In this document: in pieces, positions 5,489-7,664 of the stretch
Numbering within the stretch: the first letter of the stretch is position 1
How the letters are laid out: every line of letters starts with the position of its first letter
NCBI GenBank assembly: GCA_029933295.1
Contig: JAOZOL010000111.1
Location: 1-7,664, forward strand
Length of the DNA stretch: 7,664 nt
Direction: 5' to 3'
Source: Desulfobacterales bacterium
GTDB lineage: Bacteria > Desulfobacterota > Desulfobacteria > Desulfobacterales > Desulfosalsimonadaceae
Notes under the pieces: model-generated
What the model was told of the DNA's origin: nothing
The model's input: only the letters and a program-made list of their open reading frames with translations
The model's database searches: none
Position numbers and translations under genes: made by a program

Positions 5489-6937
5489 ATGGATTCTATT
5501 GAGATTCCCAGAATATTAATTGCCGCCCTGCGGGGGGGGTCCGGGAAAACTGTATTATCCATCGGGATAATTGCTGCATTCTGCAATTTAGGGAAAAATG
5601 TTTTTCCTTTCAAGAAAGGCCCTGATTATATAGATGCGGGCTGGCTGGCCATGGCGGCCGGCCGGCCGTGTCATAATCTGGATACCTTTATGGTAGATGA
5701 AAAAATCGTCTGCCGATCTTTTCTTACTCTTACAGCCGGCAGTAATAGTGGTATTGCCGTTATTGAAGGCAATCGCGGGCTGTATGACGGTCTTGATGTT
5801 GACGGTACGACCAGTACCGCATCACTTTCCAAACTTCTAAATACCCCTGTTGTTCTCTGTCTGGATTGTACGAAAAGCACCCGGACCATGGCGGCTGTCG
5901 TCTTAGGGCTTCTGCATTTTGATCCTGACGTTAAGATTGAAGGTATTATTCTTAACCGGGTGGCCGGCCGCCGCCATGAAAATATTCTGCGCAACAGTAT
6001 CGAAACCCATTGCGGAATAAAGGTGATCGGTGCAGTACCCAAGCTCAAAAGTCAGGACTTTCCGGAACGCCACATGGGCCTGCTGCCGACCCCGGAGCAT
6101 GCTTGGGCCAGAAATTCAATCAAGGCAGCAGCGGAGGTGGTGGCCGATCGTGTGGATCTGTCTGCCATATTGCGTATTGCTGAAGCTGCGGAAAATAAGC
6201 TGGCAACATGCGGTTTAACTGAGCGTGCTTCTGAAATTTCAGATGATAGAGATGATAGATCCGATTCTCTCACTGTCTTGACCGCGTTGCCCAAACATAA
6301 GCTCAAAATCGGTATTATCCGGGATTCGGCATTTCAGTTTTATTATCCGGAAAATTTAGAGGCGCTGGTTTCTGCAGGTGCGGAACTGGTTTTTATGAGT
6401 GCGCTGCAGGATAGTATGCTGCCGGATATCGATGCTCTGTATATTGGCGGCGGCTTCCCGGAAACCCATGCCGAACAACTGGCCGGCAACTTGTCATTTA
6501 AAAATAGCATAAAGACGGCTGCGGACAACGGGCTTCCTGTTTATGCGGAATGTGGCGGGCTAATGTACTTGGGAGAATCGCTGGTTTTGGATAAACCGTA
6601 TTCCATGGCCGGTGTTTTGCCGCTGGTGTTTGGATTTTCAAAAAAACCCCAGGGTCATGGGTATACAATCGCAACCGTTGACGGAAAAAATCCGTTTTAT
6701 AAAATCGGAACTGTTTTAAAAGGGCATGAGTTTCATTATTCCCGTGTGCTGGAATGGCATGGGGAGGAGCATGACATGGCCTTTGCCATGACCAAAGGGC
6801 GGGGGATAATTAATCAAAGAGACGGAATTTGTTATAAAAATGTTCTTGCCACCTATATTCATATCCATGCAACGGGAATGCCCCAATGGGCGCGAAATCT
6901 GGTCCGTATCGCAGGCTCCCGTCTGGTGTCTCGTTAA
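5489..6937 (+). CDS. dsrN: DsrN, CbiA-family glutamine-dependent siroheme amidase
   Basis: 482 residues of cobyrinate a,c-diamide synthase architecture. The N-terminal P-loop domain has RGGSGKT (15-21), FKKGPDYIDAGW (41-52) and EGNRGLYDG (93-101). The C-terminal class I glutamine amidotransferase domain (about 272-482) has IGGGFPETHAEQL, AECGG with the likely nucleophile Cys355, GHEFHYS (412-418) and YIHIHATG with His458/His460. CbiA amidates the a and c side chains of cobyrinate using ATP and glutamine. In Allochromatium the homologue DsrN in the dsr operon was assigned to amidation of siroheme for sulfite reductase, and a cbiA-like gene follows dsrD in Desulfovibrio. Position right after dsrD therefore favours DsrN over a B12 enzyme. 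A low-complexity linker with duplicated Asp-Asp-Arg (252-257) joins the domains. The ATG has no well-spaced ribosome binding site and follows the dsrD stop by 12 bases, suggesting translational coupling. Confidence 0.88.
   Translation: MDSIEIPRILIAALRGGSGKTVLSIGIIAAFCNLGKNVFPFKKGPDYIDAGWLAMAAGRPCHNLDTFMVDEKIVCRSFLTLTAGSNSGIAVIEGNRGLYDGLDVDGTTSTASLSKLLNTPVVLCLDCTKSTRTMAAVVLGLLHFDPDVKIEGIILNRVAGRRHENILRNSIETHCGIKVIGAVPKLKSQDFPERHMGLLPTPEHAWARNSIKAAAEVVADRVDLSAILRIAEAAENKLATCGLTERASEISDDRDDRSDSLTVLTALPKHKLKIGIIRDSAFQFYYPENLEALVSAGAELVFMSALQDSMLPDIDALYIGGGFPETHAEQLAGNLSFKNSIKTAADNGLPVYAECGGLMYLGESLVLDKPYSMAGVLPLVFGFSKKPQGHGYTIATVDGKNPFYKIGTVLKGHEFHYSRVLEWHGEEHDMAFAMTKGRGIINQRDGICYKNVLATYIHIHATGMPQWARNLVRIAGSRLVSR
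6242..6259 (+). repeat. Tandem 9-base duplication in the DsrN interdomain linker
   Basis: GATGATAGA occurs twice head to tail, in frame, encoding Asp-Asp-Arg twice (residues 252-257). It lies between the ATPase and amidotransferase domains, where length change should be tolerated. Confidence 0.8.
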
Positions 6938-6952
6938 TTCTGAACAAAATAA

Positions 6953-6996
6953 AAAAACCGGGTATATTTTATGTCTGCAAAATATACCCGGTTTTT
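6953..6996. terminator. Bidirectional Rho-independent terminator between dsrN and the cytochrome gene
   Basis: An 18-bp perfect stem (6953-6970 with 6979-6996) around an 8-base loop, with core CCGGGTATATTTT. The plus strand ends in TTTTT 15-59 bases after the dsrN stop; the minus strand ends in a run of seven T (complement of 6951-6957) after the cytochrome stop. It serves both convergent genes. Confidence 0.95.
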
Positions 6997-7034
6997 ATCT
7001 GAAGATTTAGGGAAGTTCCCTTAAGCCTGCTAAA

Positions 7035-7508
7035 TTACTTTTTCTTTTTGGGATGGCATTCAGAGCATTTTTTAGGACCTTTTTTCTGAGCCTTGTGACA
7101 CCCGACGCAGTTTTCATGTATAGCCCCGTAGTAATATTCAACCCGGAGTTTTTTCCAGTCATCTTTAGACATGCCCTTTGGTTTTTTTGGTTTTTCCGTT
7201 TTGTTATGGCATTCAAGACAACCCTGTACCTTGTCACCCGCTTTTAAATCGTTTAACGGTTTGTGATCCTTGTCGTGGTGGCATTCCCCACATTTAAGAC
7301 CGTAACCATCCGGCTTTGCGGCCTCATGCTTTTTATGGTCAAACATGACGATTGCCTTTTTGTGTTTTTTAAATGCCTTTGTATTATCCATTTTAATAAT
7401 ACCGGGAACCGATGTTTTTTCTTCTGCATTAATTCCTGTGGCAAGAAAAATCATCACCATGCCTGAAATGATCAGTAATAAGAAAAAAAGTTTGCCCTTC
7501 TTGTTCAT
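7035..7508 (-). CDS. Periplasmic tetraheme class III cytochrome c3
   Basis: 157 residues. An N-terminal Sec signal (MNKKGK, hydrophobic 7-26) probably ends after Ala28 (GINA/EE), leaving a mature protein of about 129 residues, very rich in lysine. Four CXXCH heme sites are present: Cys73-His77, Cys97-His101, Cys134-His138 and Cys148-His152. By alignment with D. vulgaris cytochrome c3, the distal ligands are His58 and His61 (FDHKKH), His78 (CHH) and His131 (GAIHENC), so all four hemes can be bis-histidine. The family shuttles electrons in the periplasm between hydrogenases or formate dehydrogenases and membrane complexes. Unlike D. vulgaris, where hemes 2 and 4 use CXXXXCH, all four sites here are CXXCH. 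The start is set by AAGGAGG (7514-7520) five bases upstream. The gene is convergent with dsrN and looks monocistronic within the window. Confidence 0.94.
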   Translation of the reverse strand: MNKKGKLFFLLLIISGMVMIFLATGINAEEKTSVPGIIKMDNTKAFKKHKKAIVMFDHKKHEAAKPDGYGLKCGECHHDKDHKPLNDLKAGDKVQGCLECHNKTEKPKKPKGMSKDDWKKLRVEYYYGAIHENCVGCHKAQKKGPKKCSECHPKKKK

Positions 7509-7539
7509 CGCATCCTCCTTAATATCGTAAGATTGAAAA

Positions 7540-7564
7540 AAATATACACTGAACTGTTATATTT
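7540..7564. repeat. AT-rich dyad upstream of the cytochrome gene
   Basis: AAATATA (7540-7546) and TATATTT (7558-7564) form a 7-bp inverted repeat with an 11-base spacer, 20 bases upstream of the cytochrome ribosome binding site. An operator is possible, but the composition makes chance likely. Confidence 0.25.
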
Positions 7565-7594
7565 AAAGTCGCAAAATTTATCGAATACGCCAGT

Positions 7595-7623
7595 CAAATA
7601 TCAATAATATTAAAGGATGTCAA
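7595..7623 (-). promoter_or_regulatory. Weak candidate promoter of the cytochrome c3 gene
   Basis: On the minus strand TTGACA (7623-7618) is followed after 17 bases by TATTTG (7600-7595). The -35 is perfect but the -10 matches at only three or four positions. It would give a leader of about 80 bases. The rest of 7509-7664 is AT-rich, with no gene visible. Confidence 0.35.
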
Positions 7624-7664
7624 TAAAAACAGTTTTAAATCAGGGGCGCTATACTTATTCTTTT

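Overview
The window looks like chromosome of a sulfate-reducing bacterium of the Desulfobacterota (former Deltaproteobacteria). It carries a complete dissimilatory sulfite reductase locus in the order dsrA-dsrB-dsrD-dsrN, with a periplasmic multiheme cytochrome c3 next to it. DsrA and DsrB match the classical reductive bacterial-type enzyme as I remember it from Desulfovibrio vulgaris, down to the numbering of the cluster cysteines. The flanking genes suggest a Desulfobacterales-like organism rather than Desulfovibrio; that placement is inference.

Layout. Positions 1-1112 hold a minus-strand dapA-family gene with its own terminator and a full-consensus sigma70 promoter (TTGACA-N16-TATAAT). 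A 333-base AT-rich intergenic region (1113-1445) separates it from a divergent plus-strand pair: an unrecognised 110-residue protein (1446-1778) and, 29 bases on, a five-repeat TPR protein (1808-2431). A 244-base gap (2432-2675) contains a strong promoter (TTGACA-N16-TATAAA) and a leader of about 140 bases before dsrA. dsrA (2676-3995), dsrB (4008-5156), dsrD (5237-5476) and dsrN (5489-6937) follow with short gaps, apart from an 80-base dsrB-dsrD spacer with an 11-bp GC-rich hairpin. A bidirectional terminator with an 18-bp perfect stem (6953-6996) closes the operon and also serves the convergent, minus-strand tetraheme cytochrome c3 gene (7035-7508). The last 156 bases are its AT-rich upstream region.

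How the genes work together. DsrAB reduces sulfite with siroheme and iron-sulfur clusters; DsrD is its small winged-helix activator. DsrN is a CbiA-type glutamine amidotransferase expected to amidate siroheme, so enzyme, activator and cofactor modifier are in one transcription unit. The cytochrome c3 belongs to periplasmic electron transfer that ultimately feeds sulfate reduction, but is regulated separately. dapA has no obvious link to sulfur metabolism. No mobile elements, CRISPR arrays, tRNAs or rRNAs were seen.

The core locus is well-known biology. The least explained parts are the 110-residue/TPR gene pair upstream of dsr, the hairpin between dsrB and dsrD, the homopolymer tracts inside two genes, and the all-CXXCH heme arrangement of the cytochrome.
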